Shown here: positions 19,901 to 28,597 of the stretch, piece by piece
How the letters are laid out: every line of letters starts with the position of its first letter
Position numbering within the stretch: position 1 is the stretch's first letter
Assembly (NCBI GenBank): GCA_937928045.1
Contig: CALFWO010000003.1
Span: 1-64,000 of the forward strand
Reading direction: 5' to 3'
Origin: an uncultured Saprospiraceae bacterium
GTDB lineage: Bacteria > Bacteroidota > Bacteroidia > Chitinophagales > Saprospiraceae
DNA length: 64,000 bases
Position numbers and translations under genes: made by a program
The notes under the pieces: model-generated
The model's input: the letters and a program-made list of their open reading frames with translations, nothing else
The model's database searches: none
What the model was told of the DNA's origin: nothing

Positions 19901-21353
19901 AAATGGACAAACCTTTTTCTGGAATTATGGTGATGGCACTGGAGAAATAGAAGTTGAAGCTGGATCACATATTTACAATATTCAAGGAGTCTATGATGTT
20001 CAACTAGTTGCTATTGGAGCCAATGAATCTTGCACGGATACTATTCTAATCGAGGATGCGATTGGTATGACCGGTCCTTTGGCAACATTTAGCTATTCTA
20101 TTGATGATTTTTGCGTACCAAGTGAATTAGAAATTGAAATTGAAGCGGAAAGAAATTACGATTATTTGATCTTTTTTGGAGATGGCAATTCCTTTGAAAT
20201 AAATAGTTCAGGAGATATTGATACCAGTCATATTTTTACCGTACCAACTGCCGATGGATATTTGCCTACCGTTTTGGTTCAGGAATCTGTAGGTTGTGAA
20301 TTAGCGCTAATAGGCGAGGATACCTTGAGATTTTCGGAATTAACTGTAGATTTTTTAGCAGACAATACTGTTGTTTGTTTCGATGAAGAAGAAGTACCAT
20401 TTGTTAGTAATATTGTTTCAAGTGAACCTGAGTTTAATGTAGAATGGATATTCGAATCTGGCTCCCCAGCAAATTCCTCTGACTTAAATGAAAATGTAAT
20501 TTTTTCTAATCCTGGAATCTATAATATTGAACTGAAAGTAAGTAATGCCAATTGTTCTGATTCGATATTTAAAGAAGGGTATATTGAAGTTTTTGAGGAG
20601 GCCTCATTAGAATTATCAGATTACGAAGCCTGTGTTGGAGATACTATTGAAATCTTTGCAGAAGGAAATACAGAATATTATAGTTGGACGCCTGCTGAGA
20701 ATTTATTAGAAATAGATTCTTCGTTTGTATCTATTATCGCATCAGAAAGTATGGAACTATCTGTTGCTGGAGCCAATGGTCCTTGTCCAGAAATTTATAG
20801 TGCTTCGAATATTACGGTCTATGCATTGCCAAGTATAGAGATGCAAAATTTTCATACCTACTTCCCCGGAGAGGAATTGACTATTGGACCTGAAGTAGTT
20901 GACTCACTAAATTATTTTTGGGATCCTTCGGATGTACTAAGTTGTAACTATTGTCCGAATCCTTCGATCCTTTTAGATTCAATAGGAGATTTCCGTTTAT
21001 CGGTTACAGATCCTTATACCGGATGTGAGAATACCGGCGAAGTTAAAGTTAGACAGTACACGCAATGCCCAGATATCAGTTTGGGAGTGCCGAATGCATT
21101 TTCTCCAAATAATGATGGAGTCAATGATTTATTTGCAGTTCATCCAGCTTTGTTAGAGGAAATTGAATTTATCAGAATCTTTGATCGCTGGGGAAATTTC
21201 TTGTGGCAAAGTTCTAACATTGAAGAAGGATGGGACGGTAATTACAATGGAAAAAAGATGATGCCAGGAGTCTATGTTTACACTATACAAGCAAAATGTC
21301 CAATTGACGGAAAACCTTTTCTCAAACATGGAGATCTAACTTTGTTAAGATAG
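16989..21353 (+). CDS. Giant PKD-repeat protein with CHU_C domain (second paralogue)
   Basis: 1454 residues (ATG 16989, or ATG 16995 two codons later) with signal peptide MRIFITMILFGLSYFQSSGQ. It is collinear with the preceding protein: the same order of about fourteen PKD-like modules, the same odd module near residue 480 (YSWEILDDSG compared with WYWEIIDDG), and a nearly identical C-terminal type B sorting domain (FSPNNDGVNDLF, IRIFDRWGNFLW, GVYVYTIQAKCPIDG, GDLTLLR). It has only one CxxC module (CNYCPNP) before the CHU_C domain where the first paralogue has several, which accounts for most of the 400-residue length difference. It is predicted to be exported by the type IX system and anchored at the surface. 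It converges on yigZ with two bases between the stop codons. Confidence 0.93.
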   Translation: MVMRIFITMILFGLSYFQSSGQSTADFSATSTSGCPPFALKLIDNSTNPNSIISWEWTINGNNLSAQQNPASLLNDPGNYSICLTVTTSQGSDQECKSNYITVFENPQAQFNVDVQTGCVPMEVNFENASIPGSGNIQDIIWDFGGSCGVVTSTANDPVNCNYENAGSFQVSMIVTDDNGCQDNIVLPDFVQTNPLPTIDAIVPTYNDCEPPFVIDFGPAGPNISTVAYSWDFGNGNTFQGIDPPSVTYLGSGPYTVNINAVDNSTGCTQSLTLENAISESNPINFEFERRENCGIPELYFTDVSDGAPDNITWDFGDGNVSMLASPIHEYATFGCYTVTLTRTIGSCVKSLSREVCVDELTAPIINASIGNQTGCTLPHQSTFNATQNNNFEYFWEFGDGSTSTLSNPSHSYDSYGNYSVILTVTDQLGCEISIPAGLVEVQPISVSLGSAGLQGCSPLNVSFEPQINSFVPITNYSWEILDDSGSMIFQSTAANPSFSFTDLGCYTVVVGLMNSDGCEINQTFSNVYCVGQAPQASFSVNPMTGCASQTFSFTDLSIGNIDNWEWDFHSNGTPDAFIQNPTYMYSDIGCFDVQLLVSSYGCASTTNVGPICVEAPAASFEFIVDCINPTNVSFTNTSEGADSVIWDFGVLATTTDTSTNLDPVFNYPALNTYEVEMVAFNFSTFCTDTARMEVILEVPEANFEIPGSNFCRGSSILPTNNSVGATSYLWTLPDGGIINDATLENPEITFNTSGIYSIQLEILNANNCSSIFLVENIQISGPEPDFDFSVSGNCVPFEVTFNEQSVNLFSNNTSWEWSIEDLNLFSTNQFPQFELDTVGVFDVKFVVADDLGCRDSILRSIGLNEGSPVAYFTGDLFGCEGVLNSYENASVGTNLIISWDFDDGQTSVNNNPSHEFLYGDYNVCLTIDDNNCIDTHCELVQIQEVIADFEVDESYSSCAPAPVDLINLSQNGQTFFWNYGDGTGEIEVEAGSHIYNIQGVYDVQLVAIGANESCTDTILIEDAIGMTGPLATFSYSIDDFCVPSELEIEIEAERNYDYLIFFGDGNSFEINSSGDIDTSHIFTVPTADGYLPTVLVQESVGCELALIGEDTLRFSELTVDFLADNTVVCFDEEEVPFVSNIVSSEPEFNVEWIFESGSPANSSDLNENVIFSNPGIYNIELKVSNANCSDSIFKEGYIEVFEEASLELSDYEACVGDTIEIFAEGNTEYYSWTPAENLLEIDSSFVSIIASESMELSVAGANGPCPEIYSASNITVYALPSIEMQNFHTYFPGEELTIGPEVVDSLNYFWDPSDVLSCNYCPNPSILLDSIGDFRLSVTDPYTGCENTGEVKVRQYTQCPDISLGVPNAFSPNNDGVNDLFAVHPALLEEIEFIRIFDRWGNFLWQSSNIEEGWDGNYNGKKMMPGVYVYTIQAKCPIDGKPFLKHGDLTLLR

Positions 21354-21355
21354 GC

Positions 21356-22006
21356 TTAGTCTTCATAGATTAATGTCATTTCAAAACCCTGAATGTCTTT
21401 TTCAGGATCGAAGACTTCTGGAATTTTCCCAGCTATAGCAGCTTGTAATTTGAAAGCAGCTTCAGTATGACCATTTTTTCTAATGTTGAGTTCCAAAAAT
21501 GGATGCAATTCAAACTCCTGCTTTTTAATACCAAATGAACTTTTTTTCACAAACTCCATCACTCGAGCCATTTGGCTATAGTCAAAACTCAGCCGATAGT
21601 GCGCCATTAGAAATTTTTCAACAATGACATTTTCCTTTATAGCTTCTAGTGCCGCAGTTTTATAAGCATTGATCAACCCAGAAGTTCCCAGTTTGGTACC
21701 ACCGAAATATCGTATGACAATGATTAGCGTGTTTGTCAGTTTATTGCTATCTAGTTGACCTAAAATTGGTCTTCCAGCTGTTCCAGAAGGCTCACCATCA
21801 TCATTTGCGCGAAAGACTGCCCCATCAGGTCCTTGCCGATAAGCATAACAGAAGTGTCTAGACTTAGGATGTAATTTTTTCAGTGCTAACAGGCGCTCGT
21901 CTAATTCAGACAGATTGTAAAAGGGATAAGCAAATGCAATAAATTTACTCCCGCGATCTCTAAAAAGTCCTTCAGATTCAGTATTTATTGTAAAATAGGA
22001 TTCCAT
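21356..22006 (-). CDS. yigZ: YigZ/IMPACT family protein
   Basis: The N-terminal UPF0029/IMPACT domain shows GSKFIAFAYP, HFCYAYR, NDDGEPSGTAGRPIL and VIRYFGGTKLGTSGLI, all family hallmarks, followed by a C-terminal DUF1949-type domain. Family members are ribosome-associated or translation-regulating proteins of uncertain biochemical role (IMPACT in eukaryotes inhibits GCN2 activation). Start at ATG 22006 puts the conserved ESYFTI at the N terminus; an ATG at 22015 is also possible. Length about 216 residues, slightly longer than E. coli YigZ (204). Confidence 0.92.
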   Translation of the reverse strand: MESYFTINTESEGLFRDRGSKFIAFAYPFYNLSELDERLLALKKLHPKSRHFCYAYRQGPDGAVFRANDDGEPSGTAGRPILGQLDSNKLTNTLIIVIRYFGGTKLGTSGLINAYKTAALEAIKENVIVEKFLMAHYRLSFDYSQMARVMEFVKKSSFGIKKQEFELHPFLELNIRKNGHTEAAFKLQAAIAGKIPEVFDPEKDIQGFEMTLIYED

Positions 22007-22118
22007 TGCGCGCATATTAACAACTTATTCGATAAAATTTAGGTTTGATTGCAATAATACTGGTTTAATAAGCTGCAACTTTGCCACAACATCTAGTTAT
22101 CAAAACGATACAATCTTC

Positions 22119-22126
22119 TATATTTG
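22119..22126 (+). promoter_or_regulatory. Candidate -7 box for the DoxX-like gene
   Basis: TATATTTG matches TAnnTTTG and lies 113 bases before the ATG at 22240, implying a leader of about 100 bases. The leader includes TATCGTTTT near 22214, the reverse complement of AAAACGATA near 22102. Confidence 0.35.
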
Positions 22127-22239
22127 CATAGTTGTTGTAAGTTTTAAACAGTTGTTTAATAGCTAAAACAAATAATAGAACATTGCGCGAACATTTGCGT
22201 TTCAACAGTTTGCGATATCGTTTTAACATAAAGTAAAAT

Positions 22240-23721
22240 ATGACATTAACTACTTTACTTCTTGGCGTTGCTTTTTTCGCCGCAGTATTTACGGCCTTAG
22301 TTGGACTAGTTTTTAAAAAACAAGAAAACTGGCTGATGACTTATGTCCAGAGTTTTTGTGGAATCCTCTTTTTATTTTCTGGATATGTAAAAGCAGTCGA
22401 TCCATTAGGCACAGCCTATAAAATGGAACAATATTTCACGGAATTTGAATCTACTTTCGCTGATACTGCATTATCCTTTTTAGCGCCTTTGTTTCCTTGG
22501 TTATCTTCTATGGCCATCGGATTTTCAGTCTTCATGATCATTTTTGAAATTATATTGGGACTGATGCTTTTAATGGGTTCTAAGCGAAAATTAACGGCAT
22601 GGTTGTTTTTTGGCTTGGTAGCTTTCTTTACGGTTTTGACTGGCTTTACTTACCTAACAGGTTATGTGCCGAATGATGTGAATTTCTTTTCATTTGGGGA
22701 TTGGGGGCCTTATGTTAAAACAAATATGAAAGTGACTGACTGCGGTTGCTTTGGAGATTTCTTGGTTTTAGAACCAAAGACTTCATTTTTGAAAGATGTT
22801 TTCTTATTGGCACCTTCTATTTATTTTATTTGGAAGACCAGTGATATGCACCAGCTATTTTCTCCTAAAATTCGAAACTCTGTTCTTGGAGCGGCTACCG
22901 CAGGGTTGTTGTTGATGTGCTTATCAAACTATTCTTGGGATATTCCTAGACAAGATTTTAGACCTTTTAAGGTGGGAACCGATGTTGCAGCTGTGAAGGC
23001 ATTCGAAGCGGAGGAGATGGCAAAAGTCCAAGTTTATGCCTACAGACTAACCAATAAATCCACTGGCAAGTCAGTAGAATTGCCATATGCGGACTTTTTG
23101 AAAAAATTCAAGGATTATCCAAAAGCCGAATGGGAGTATGAACAGTTGAAAACTGAGCCTTCAATAAAGCCAAGTAAAATTTCTGAATACAGCATTACAG
23201 ATGCGGATGGTCTTGAAATAGCAGACTCGCTCTTAGGAATGAAAGGGTACAGCATGATGATTGTTTCCTATAAGTTGAAAGGGGAAGGAAGGTCTGAGAA
23301 AGTAATGAAAAAAGTACCGATTTATATCCAAGATACGGTAACCACAGCCAGTGGCGATGAGTCTTTCGTCCGTAAATTAGATAGGGAGGAAAATCAAGAA
23401 TTCACAGAGACCATTTTCGATTGGGATCCAAGATTCTCTAAAATTTATTCCTCAATTGTTAATCCTATGATGACCAAGGCAGAAAAAGCTGGTTTAAAAG
23501 TTTACGGCGTTGTTGGGGGAGCAGGAACGGATAAAATTGAAAGCTTTAGACATCATACTCAGGCTGCATATCCAATATATGAAGCGGATGATATCTTATT
23601 AAAGACTATTGTTCGTTCAAATCCTGGAATAGTACTCTGGAAGGATGGAACGGTAGTGAAAAAATGGCACTACAAAAAATTACCTTCATGGGAAGACATT
23701 CAATCAGAGTATGTGAAATAG
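22240..23721 (+). CDS. DoxX/MauE-like membrane protein with C-terminal thioredoxin-like part
   Basis: 493 residues. The N-terminal half has about five membrane segments (residues 5-25, 36-52, 93-112, 118-140, 183-230) of the DoxX/MauE type; between them is VTDCGCFGDF (Cys168 and Cys170), the motif of MauE-like proteins thought to handle electrons or disulfides. The C-terminal half is soluble, with a segment (YPIYEADD, IVRSNPGIVLWKDG, VVKKWHY) that resembles the end of a thioredoxin fold lacking the catalytic CxxC. Bacteroidota commonly carry this arrangement (BT_3928-like). A redox role at the cytoplasmic membrane is likely; the partner is unknown. It is followed by a strong terminator. Confidence 0.75.
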   Translation: MTLTTLLLGVAFFAAVFTALVGLVFKKQENWLMTYVQSFCGILFLFSGYVKAVDPLGTAYKMEQYFTEFESTFADTALSFLAPLFPWLSSMAIGFSVFMIIFEIILGLMLLMGSKRKLTAWLFFGLVAFFTVLTGFTYLTGYVPNDVNFFSFGDWGPYVKTNMKVTDCGCFGDFLVLEPKTSFLKDVFLLAPSIYFIWKTSDMHQLFSPKIRNSVLGAATAGLLLMCLSNYSWDIPRQDFRPFKVGTDVAAVKAFEAEEMAKVQVYAYRLTNKSTGKSVELPYADFLKKFKDYPKAEWEYEQLKTEPSIKPSKISEYSITDADGLEIADSLLGMKGYSMMIVSYKLKGEGRSEKVMKKVPIYIQDTVTTASGDESFVRKLDREENQEFTETIFDWDPRFSKIYSSIVNPMMTKAEKAGLKVYGVVGGAGTDKIESFRHHTQAAYPIYEADDILLKTIVRSNPGIVLWKDGTVVKKWHYKKLPSWEDIQSEYVK

Positions 23722-23746
23722 CCCTGAAAGAAAGAAATTAGACTAG

Positions 23747-23780
23747 GCCTCGATGATAATTAGAATCATCGAGGCTTATT
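23747..23780 (+). terminator. Rho-independent terminator
   Basis: GCCTCGATGAT (23747-23757) and ATCATCGAGGC (23765-23775) form an 11-bp perfect stem with a 7-base loop, followed by TTATTTCTTT. It terminates the DoxX-like gene. Confidence 0.85.
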
Positions 23781-23817
23781 TCTTTCTCCTTTATAGAAAT
23801 TTGTTTTTCTTTGTCTC

Positions 23818-23836
23818 ACTTGCAAAAAGTGCAAGT
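23818..23836 (+). promoter_or_regulatory. Small hairpin just upstream of nusB
   Basis: ACTTGCA (23818-23824) and TGCAAGT (23830-23836) form a perfect 7-bp dyad around AAAAG, ending 8 bases before the nusB ATG at 23845. It could be an operator or an mRNA hairpin affecting translation initiation; neither is proven. Confidence 0.35.
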
Positions 23837-23844
23837 TGATAACT

Positions 23845-24777
23845 ATGCTAAGTAGAAGGAATATCCGAGTCAAAGTCATGCAATCTTTATACGCGTTAGA
23901 TCGCGATTCAGAGCTCACATTTGACAATGTATTGAAAAATTATAGAGTTTCTTTGGAGCAATCCTTTGACTTGTATCTCTTTACGTTCAAGTTTTTTTAC
24001 GATGTTCTTCAGCACGCCTCGACTGACGAATCCACACGACATAGCAAACATCTGCCATCAGAAAAGGATCGAAAGTTTAGAGCGCACATCATCAATAACC
24101 CGTTGATCTCCTCACTAAAAGATAATCATTATTTCCAATCCAAATATCGCTCTTCAAAGTATGCCTCAATAGATGAAGATATTATAAGGAGAATCTATTA
24201 CGATTTTGCCAAAAAAGAGGAATATCTGGCTTACGCAACAAGTGAAAATCTGAAGCATGAGGACCATAGTAATATGTTGCTCATGGCCTACAAACATTTC
24301 AATAATAATGAGACATTCACTGAAATATTAGATGATAACTTTGGAAATTGGACCGATGACAAATCCTTGATAATAGGTACATTGAAAAAAACCATCCGTG
24401 ATTTGCCGGTGGAAGGTGATCTTTTTAAAAAATATGTACCGGCTATAGAAACAACAGATGATTTTGGGATCCAATTGCTAAATAATGTTCGAAAACAGAA
24501 TTCCGAACTTGAGGAAATCATTCATCCGACGTTAAAAAACTGGGACGCTGGAAGAGTGGCAGTTTTGGATATGATTTTACTAAAGATGGCCGTTTCAGAG
24601 TTGATGATTTTCTCTAGCATTCCTAAGAAAGTCACGCTGAATGAGTATCTCGATCTCAGTAAACTTTATAGCACGGATAAGAGTAAAGAATTTATCAACG
24701 GCATACTGGATCGGCTAATGAAAGAGCTTTCAAAATCTGGTAAAATTGTCAAAACGGGTAGGGGACTGAATGAATGA
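23845..24777 (+). CDS. nusB: Transcription antitermination factor NusB, long form
   Basis: NusB binds boxA RNA with NusE/S10 and promotes antitermination of rRNA operons. The start at ATG 23845 gives MLSRRNIRVKVMQSLYAL, the classic NusB N terminus; an in-frame TTG at 23836 is less likely. At 310 residues it is about twice the length of E. coli NusB, with an insertion of about 150 residues between helix 1 and the conserved C-terminal core (NWDAGRVAVLDMILLKMAVSEL, VTLNEYLDLSKLY, FINGILDRL). Such long forms are typical of Bacteroidota. A small dyad lies immediately upstream. It converges on the 95-residue protein gene at 24780. Confidence 0.93.
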   Translation: MLSRRNIRVKVMQSLYALDRDSELTFDNVLKNYRVSLEQSFDLYLFTFKFFYDVLQHASTDESTRHSKHLPSEKDRKFRAHIINNPLISSLKDNHYFQSKYRSSKYASIDEDIIRRIYYDFAKKEEYLAYATSENLKHEDHSNMLLMAYKHFNNNETFTEILDDNFGNWTDDKSLIIGTLKKTIRDLPVEGDLFKKYVPAIETTDDFGIQLLNNVRKQNSELEEIIHPTLKNWDAGRVAVLDMILLKMAVSELMIFSSIPKKVTLNEYLDLSKLYSTDKSKEFINGILDRLMKELSKSGKIVKTGRGLNE

Positions 24778-24779
24778 TA

Positions 24780-25067
24780 TTACTTTCCTTTTTCCAATTG
24801 TTGTATTTTGACTTCTAACGATTTTATTTTCTTCGTGTAATTAGTTACATCAGTAGTAAGCTTTTTGTTTTTATATTCAATTGCTTCATTATCTCTTTTA
24901 TTTTTTTCGATTTGAATTTTAGATTGATCCAATTGAGTGGTTAATTGTTCAACAGTACTATTGTGTCTTCTCTTAAAAAACAACATCCAAAATAAAAGGC
25001 CTAAGAACCAAGCTCCCAAAAGCATTGGTATAATTTCCCAATTACAATTTTTACAAATCAAAAACAT
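24780..25067 (-). CDS. Small membrane protein with cytoplasmic/periplasmic coiled coil
   Basis: 95 residues: an N-terminal CxxC (Cys5, Cys8), one membrane segment (PMLLGAWFLGLLFWMLFF, about 15-32), a basic stop-transfer KRRH, and then about 60 residues of Lys/Glu/Asn-rich heptad pattern predicted to form a coiled coil. No family is recognised. It starts 12 bases after the OmpA-family gene and seems to be the last gene of a three-gene minus-strand unit with the FtsX-like permease, so a structural role in the envelope is plausible. Confidence 0.65.
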   Translation of the reverse strand: MFLICKNCNWEIIPMLLGAWFLGLLFWMLFFKRRHNSTVEQLTTQLDQSKIQIEKNKRDNEAIEYKNKKLTTDVTNYTKKIKSLEVKIQQLEKGK

Positions 25068-25079
25068 TATTTCAGTTGG

Positions 25080-25841
25080 TTATTTAATGATTGAAATTTC
25101 TACTCTTCGATTATTACTTGGGTTTACCAGATCTATCGGTTTTTCTGATCCAAAACTCTTTAAGATTAATTGTTCAGAATCAATTCCAAATTGTTGAACA
25201 ATCTCTTCAATTTTTCGAGCTCGACGAAGACCATATTTCTTATTAGTTCGATCATCTCCCGAAGCATCAGAATGCCCTGTAACAAGGATTTTTAGGTCAT
25301 TCTTTTTGGCATACTTACAAAGATAGGCCAATTCAGAGTATTGAACTTGAGTAAGCTTAATTTTTGCCGTACTTCGCTGAAAAGGAATTGTCATTTGCTT
25401 AGGAAATTCCATCCTTGGAATTGGTACCCACTGCAGATCCACCATTGGAGCATAAGGCGTTTTGTTAAATTCACTAGCGAAAGACTGCTGACTTCTCAAA
25501 GAAATAGAATCCGTTGGGAAAATCGATTTGAATAGTTCTTGAGTATTTTCTGCTCTACTGAAACCCAAGTGTGCTTTTTCATCGGTTAAGTATCTTCCGC
25601 TGATTTCTAAGTAATGATCTGGTTTTCTCTCTCCTTTAATCGTATTGACCAATACTTGAAAACGGAAAGTGGTATCTGGAAAAGCATTTCCTTGAGTAAA
25701 ACCAATGGGGAAAGAATTTCTAGGTTCGTTGCTACATTCTAAACACGCTTCTTGCATCCAGCAACAATACCACTTCTGGCAAAGGAATATCCAGGCAACG
25801 GAAAAAACTAGAAGTGAAATAGATTTAAAATCCATAGTCAT
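25080..25841 (-). CDS. OmpA-family envelope protein with a Cys-rich N terminus
   Basis: 253 residues (ATG 25841, or ATG 25835). The N-terminal hydrophobic segment (ISLLVFSVAWIFL) is followed at once by five Cys within 16 residues (Cys21, 26, 27, 33, 36). The C-terminal 100 residues are an OmpA peptidoglycan-binding domain: LKILVTGHSDASGDD, KYGLRRARKIEEIV and NRRVEISI, with the Asp and Arg that hold diaminopimelate. It is expected to tether an inner-membrane or periplasmic complex to the cell wall. The Cys cluster does not form a standard lipobox. The gene starts 7 bases after the stop of the permease gene (stop ending at 25849) and ends 12 bases before the coiled-coil gene. Confidence 0.82.
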   Translation of the reverse strand: MTMDFKSISLLVFSVAWIFLCQKWYCCWMQEACLECSNEPRNSFPIGFTQGNAFPDTTFRFQVLVNTIKGERKPDHYLEISGRYLTDEKAHLGFSRAENTQELFKSIFPTDSISLRSQQSFASEFNKTPYAPMVDLQWVPIPRMEFPKQMTIPFQRSTAKIKLTQVQYSELAYLCKYAKKNDLKILVTGHSDASGDDRTNKKYGLRRARKIEEIVQQFGIDSEQLILKSFGSEKPIDLVNPSNNRRVEISIIK

Positions 25842-25848
25842 TTACGAA

Positions 25849-27015
25849 CTACTCAAACAATTTGATAATCTGGTTTTTAATTCGATGCTTCATCATCAAA
25901 TGTAATGCAATAAAAAGAATAATTACTAAAAAAAATATTGACCAATGTGGGTACTTATTTAAATTTATTCCCTGGGAATTTACCCAGTTTTTAATCAAAA
26001 GTCCGCTGAATAAAAAACTGAATAGTCCAAATCCAAAACCTAGATTAATAATATATCTCCCTTTTCCTATAAAGTGATTGATTACCGAAGAAGAAGATTT
26101 ACCAAACTGAAATAATCGCTTTATGTCCAACTGGTTAAAAGCAATTATCTGCTCTAAGGAGTTATAAACTAAAAACACGGCTAACAATAATATAATACAG
26201 CCAATCAACATGACACCAATAAACAAAAGATTTAAAATCAAAGCTGATTTTTCATTGATTAGTTGATTAGAATTGATCTCATATTCTGCCTTTTCTAATT
26301 TTTTCTTCACCGCTACTTGATTGTCAGCATCACACAAAATAGCAATTCTAGAAGCGGAACTTTTTTTGCTCCCACCATATCTTTCATTCGCCCAAACTAA
26401 AAAATTCTGAGGTACCAAGATCGTATTGGCTTGATCCGTCACACCAACTATTTTTCCTTCAAAACCAGCTTGTGTCACAGGGCCTCTAATCTCAATTTCA
26501 AATCCAAAACGTTGAATTAAATTTGGCGAAACTTGTGGCAAACCTTGAGAAGGCGCAAAGCCAAAGTTGTAAAGCGAAATATATTGCCTTGGAATAATAA
26601 TCGGAATTAAGCGATCACCAACGGACCAAGAATAATCTTCTGGAATATCATTTAGAAAATTGTCTGGAAGCGACTCAAAAAAGAATTCTGAAGTAAATCC
26701 CAGCTTAGAACTACTGGCTCTAACCTTAAAGTTATTGCTTAAGAATGGGGCAACTTGTTCTATGCCCTCTATCTCCCTTAATTTCCTCAATTCTTTGTTG
26801 GAAAAAGAGTTCTTGACACCCATGGTATTGAGAAAACTGACTTGCTTATTTATTGATATGAAGGTATCGTTAGACCGTTCGTTGATGGCTGAAAAGTCGA
26901 AGCTTGCTTGCCAAGCAGACAATAAGATCCAAAGACCTATCGCTAGGCCAATCACTGTTATGATGCCACTTAGTCGTTGATTTTTGTTAGAGAATAGTTT
27001 TTTTAAAACTCTCAT
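25849..27015 (-). CDS. FtsX/LolC-like ABC transporter permease
   Basis: About 388 residues from ATG 27015 (a GTG at 27030 is also in frame). Topology is that of MacB/LolC/FtsX permeases: membrane segment at about residues 15-36, a periplasmic domain of about 210 residues, then three membrane segments (about 258-285, 315-340, 350-375). The sequence LRKLREIEGIEQVAPF at the start of the periplasmic part is typical of the MacB_PCD domain. No ATPase subunit is encoded nearby, so its partner must lie elsewhere. It leads the unit permease, OmpA protein, coiled-coil protein and is divergent from guaA. Confidence 0.8.
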   Translation of the reverse strand: MRVLKKLFSNKNQRLSGIITVIGLAIGLWILLSAWQASFDFSAINERSNDTFISINKQVSFLNTMGVKNSFSNKELRKLREIEGIEQVAPFLSNNFKVRASSSKLGFTSEFFFESLPDNFLNDIPEDYSWSVGDRLIPIIIPRQYISLYNFGFAPSQGLPQVSPNLIQRFGFEIEIRGPVTQAGFEGKIVGVTDQANTILVPQNFLVWANERYGGSKKSSASRIAILCDADNQVAVKKKLEKAEYEINSNQLINEKSALILNLLFIGVMLIGCIILLLAVFLVYNSLEQIIAFNQLDIKRLFQFGKSSSSVINHFIGKGRYIINLGFGFGLFSFLFSGLLIKNWVNSQGINLNKYPHWSIFFLVIILFIALHLMMKHRIKNQIIKLFE

Positions 27016-27045
27016 ATAGACGGAGCTCACTTTACTTCAAAATAT

Positions 27046-27053
27046 TATCTTTG
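27046..27053 (+). promoter_or_regulatory. Candidate -7 box for guaA
   Basis: TATCTTTG matches TAnnTTTG and ends 5 bases before the guaA ATG at 27059. If used, transcription would start at or next to the initiation codon, giving a leaderless mRNA. Confidence 0.4.
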
Positions 27054-27058
27054 CTGCC

Positions 27059-28597
27059 ATGAACGAAAAGATTCTTATACTTGATTTTGGCTCTCAATAT
27101 ACACAATTAATTGCCCGAAGAATTAGAGAGTTGAATGTATACTCGGAAATCGTTCCATTCAACAAGATTCCTCAAATTGATGATTCAATAAAAGGCGTAA
27201 TCCTATCAGGAAGCCCATTTTCAGTTTTAGCTGATAATGCATTGCAAGTTGATCTTACTCCTTTGCTAGTCAAGCCTTTGCTAGGAATTTGTTACGGAGC
27301 ACAATATCTTGCTCATCATTTTGGTGGAAAGGTACAATCATCTTCAAAAAGGGAATATGGTAAAGCAAATCTCGCCAAACAGCATTCTTCAGATCAATTT
27401 TTGAAGGGAGTTTCGTCAGATTCTCAAGTATGGATGTCTCATGGTGATACCATCATGGAATTACCGGATAAATTTGAGGTAATCGCATCTACGGAAGATG
27501 TACATGTTGCTGCATTTAAAGGGAACGGCGGTAATTTCGAACACCCAGTATATGGAATTCAATTTCACCCAGAAGTGACACATTCTCTGGAAGGCAGTCA
27601 ACTGCTAGAAAATTTTGTTCGAGGAATATGTGATTGTACTGGAGAATGGACTCCAGCTCATTTTGTTGAAGACAGTGTGGCTGGGATTAGAAAACAAATT
27701 GGTTCCGACAAAGTACTGATGGCGCTTTCTGGAGGAGTTGATTCTACCGTAGGGGCGATGCTTTTACATCGAGCAATAGGAAAGAATCTTTACTGCTTTT
27801 TCGTGGATAATGGATTGTTAAGAAAAAATGAGTTTGAAGAGGTGCTTGCATCATATCAAGGCATGGGACTTAACATTAAAGGCGTGGATGCCAAAGAAAG
27901 GTTTTGGAAAGAACTGGCTGGGGCTACTGATCCAGAGAAGAAAAGAAAAATCATTGGTAGAGTTTTTATCGAAGTATTTCAAGAGGAGGCCGAGAAGTTC
28001 GAAGGAATTGAATGGCTCGGACAAGGAACAATTTATCCAGATGTGATAGAATCTGTTTCTGTTCATGGTCCATCTGTTACGATCAAATCTCATCATAATG
28101 TAGGAGGACTTCCAGACTTACTTAAACTAAAAATTGTTGAACCTTTAAGAATGTTATTCAAAGATGAGGTTCGTAAAGTTGGAAGAGAAATGGATATTCC
28201 AGAGACCATTGTAGGAAGACATCCTTTTCCCGGTCCGGGTCTAGGGATACGAATACTGGGTGATATTACAAGAGAAAAAGTAGAAATGCTCCAAGAAGCT
28301 GACGCCATTTATATTGACACCATGAAGAAATTCGGGCTATATGATAAGGTTTGGCAAGCTGGTACCGTTCTTCTTCCAATACAGTCTGTTGGTGTAATGG
28401 GAGATGAGAGGACATATGAAAAAACAGTGGCATTAAGAGCTGTGAATTCATTGGACGGGATGACCGCTGAATGGAGTAGATTGCCTCACGAATTTTTAGC
28501 TGAAGTTTCAAGTAAAATTATCAATAATGTTAAAGGAATTAATCGCGTTGTGTATGATATTTCGACCAAACCGCCTGCAACAATCGAGTGGGAATAA
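27059..28597 (+). CDS. guaA: GMP synthase (glutamine-hydrolysing)
   Basis: GuaA aminates XMP to GMP with glutamine and ATP. The class I glutaminase domain (about 1-195) has nucleophile Cys78 in LLGICYGAQ and the His/Glu pair in [11 protein letters not shown]; the ATP pyrophosphatase domain carries LSGGVDST near residue 225; the C-terminal dimerisation domain ends with the usual KPPATIEWE. Length 512 is standard. ATG start at 27059. The last 44 bases overlap the start chosen for the next lipoprotein gene. Confidence 0.97.
   Translation: MNEKILILDFGSQYTQLIARRIRELNVYSEIVPFNKIPQIDDSIKGVILSGSPFSVLADNALQVDLTPLLVKPLLGICYGAQYLAHHFGGKVQSSSKREYGKANLAKQHSSDQFLKGVSSDSQVWMSHGDTIMELPDKFEVIASTEDVHVAAFKGNGGNFEHPVYGIQFHPEVTHSLEGSQLLENFVRGICDCTGEWTPAHFVEDSVAGIRKQIGSDKVLMALSGGVDSTVGAMLLHRAIGKNLYCFFVDNGLLRKNEFEEVLASYQGMGLNIKGVDAKERFWKELAGATDPEKKRKIIGRVFIEVFQEEAEKFEGIEWLGQGTIYPDVIESVSVHGPSVTIKSHHNVGGLPDLLKLKIVEPLRMLFKDEVRKVGREMDIPETIVGRHPFPGPGLGIRILGDITREKVEMLQEADAIYIDTMKKFGLYDKVWQAGTVLLPIQSVGVMGDERTYEKTVALRAVNSLDGMTAEWSRLPHEFLAEVSSKIINNVKGINRVVYDISTKPPATIEWE

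Noticed and set aside
11218-21353. Many short tandem WDFGDG motifs considered as a DNA-level repeat array
   Set aside because: The repetition is at protein level; the codons differ between modules, so it is not a satellite or CRISPR-like DNA repeat.
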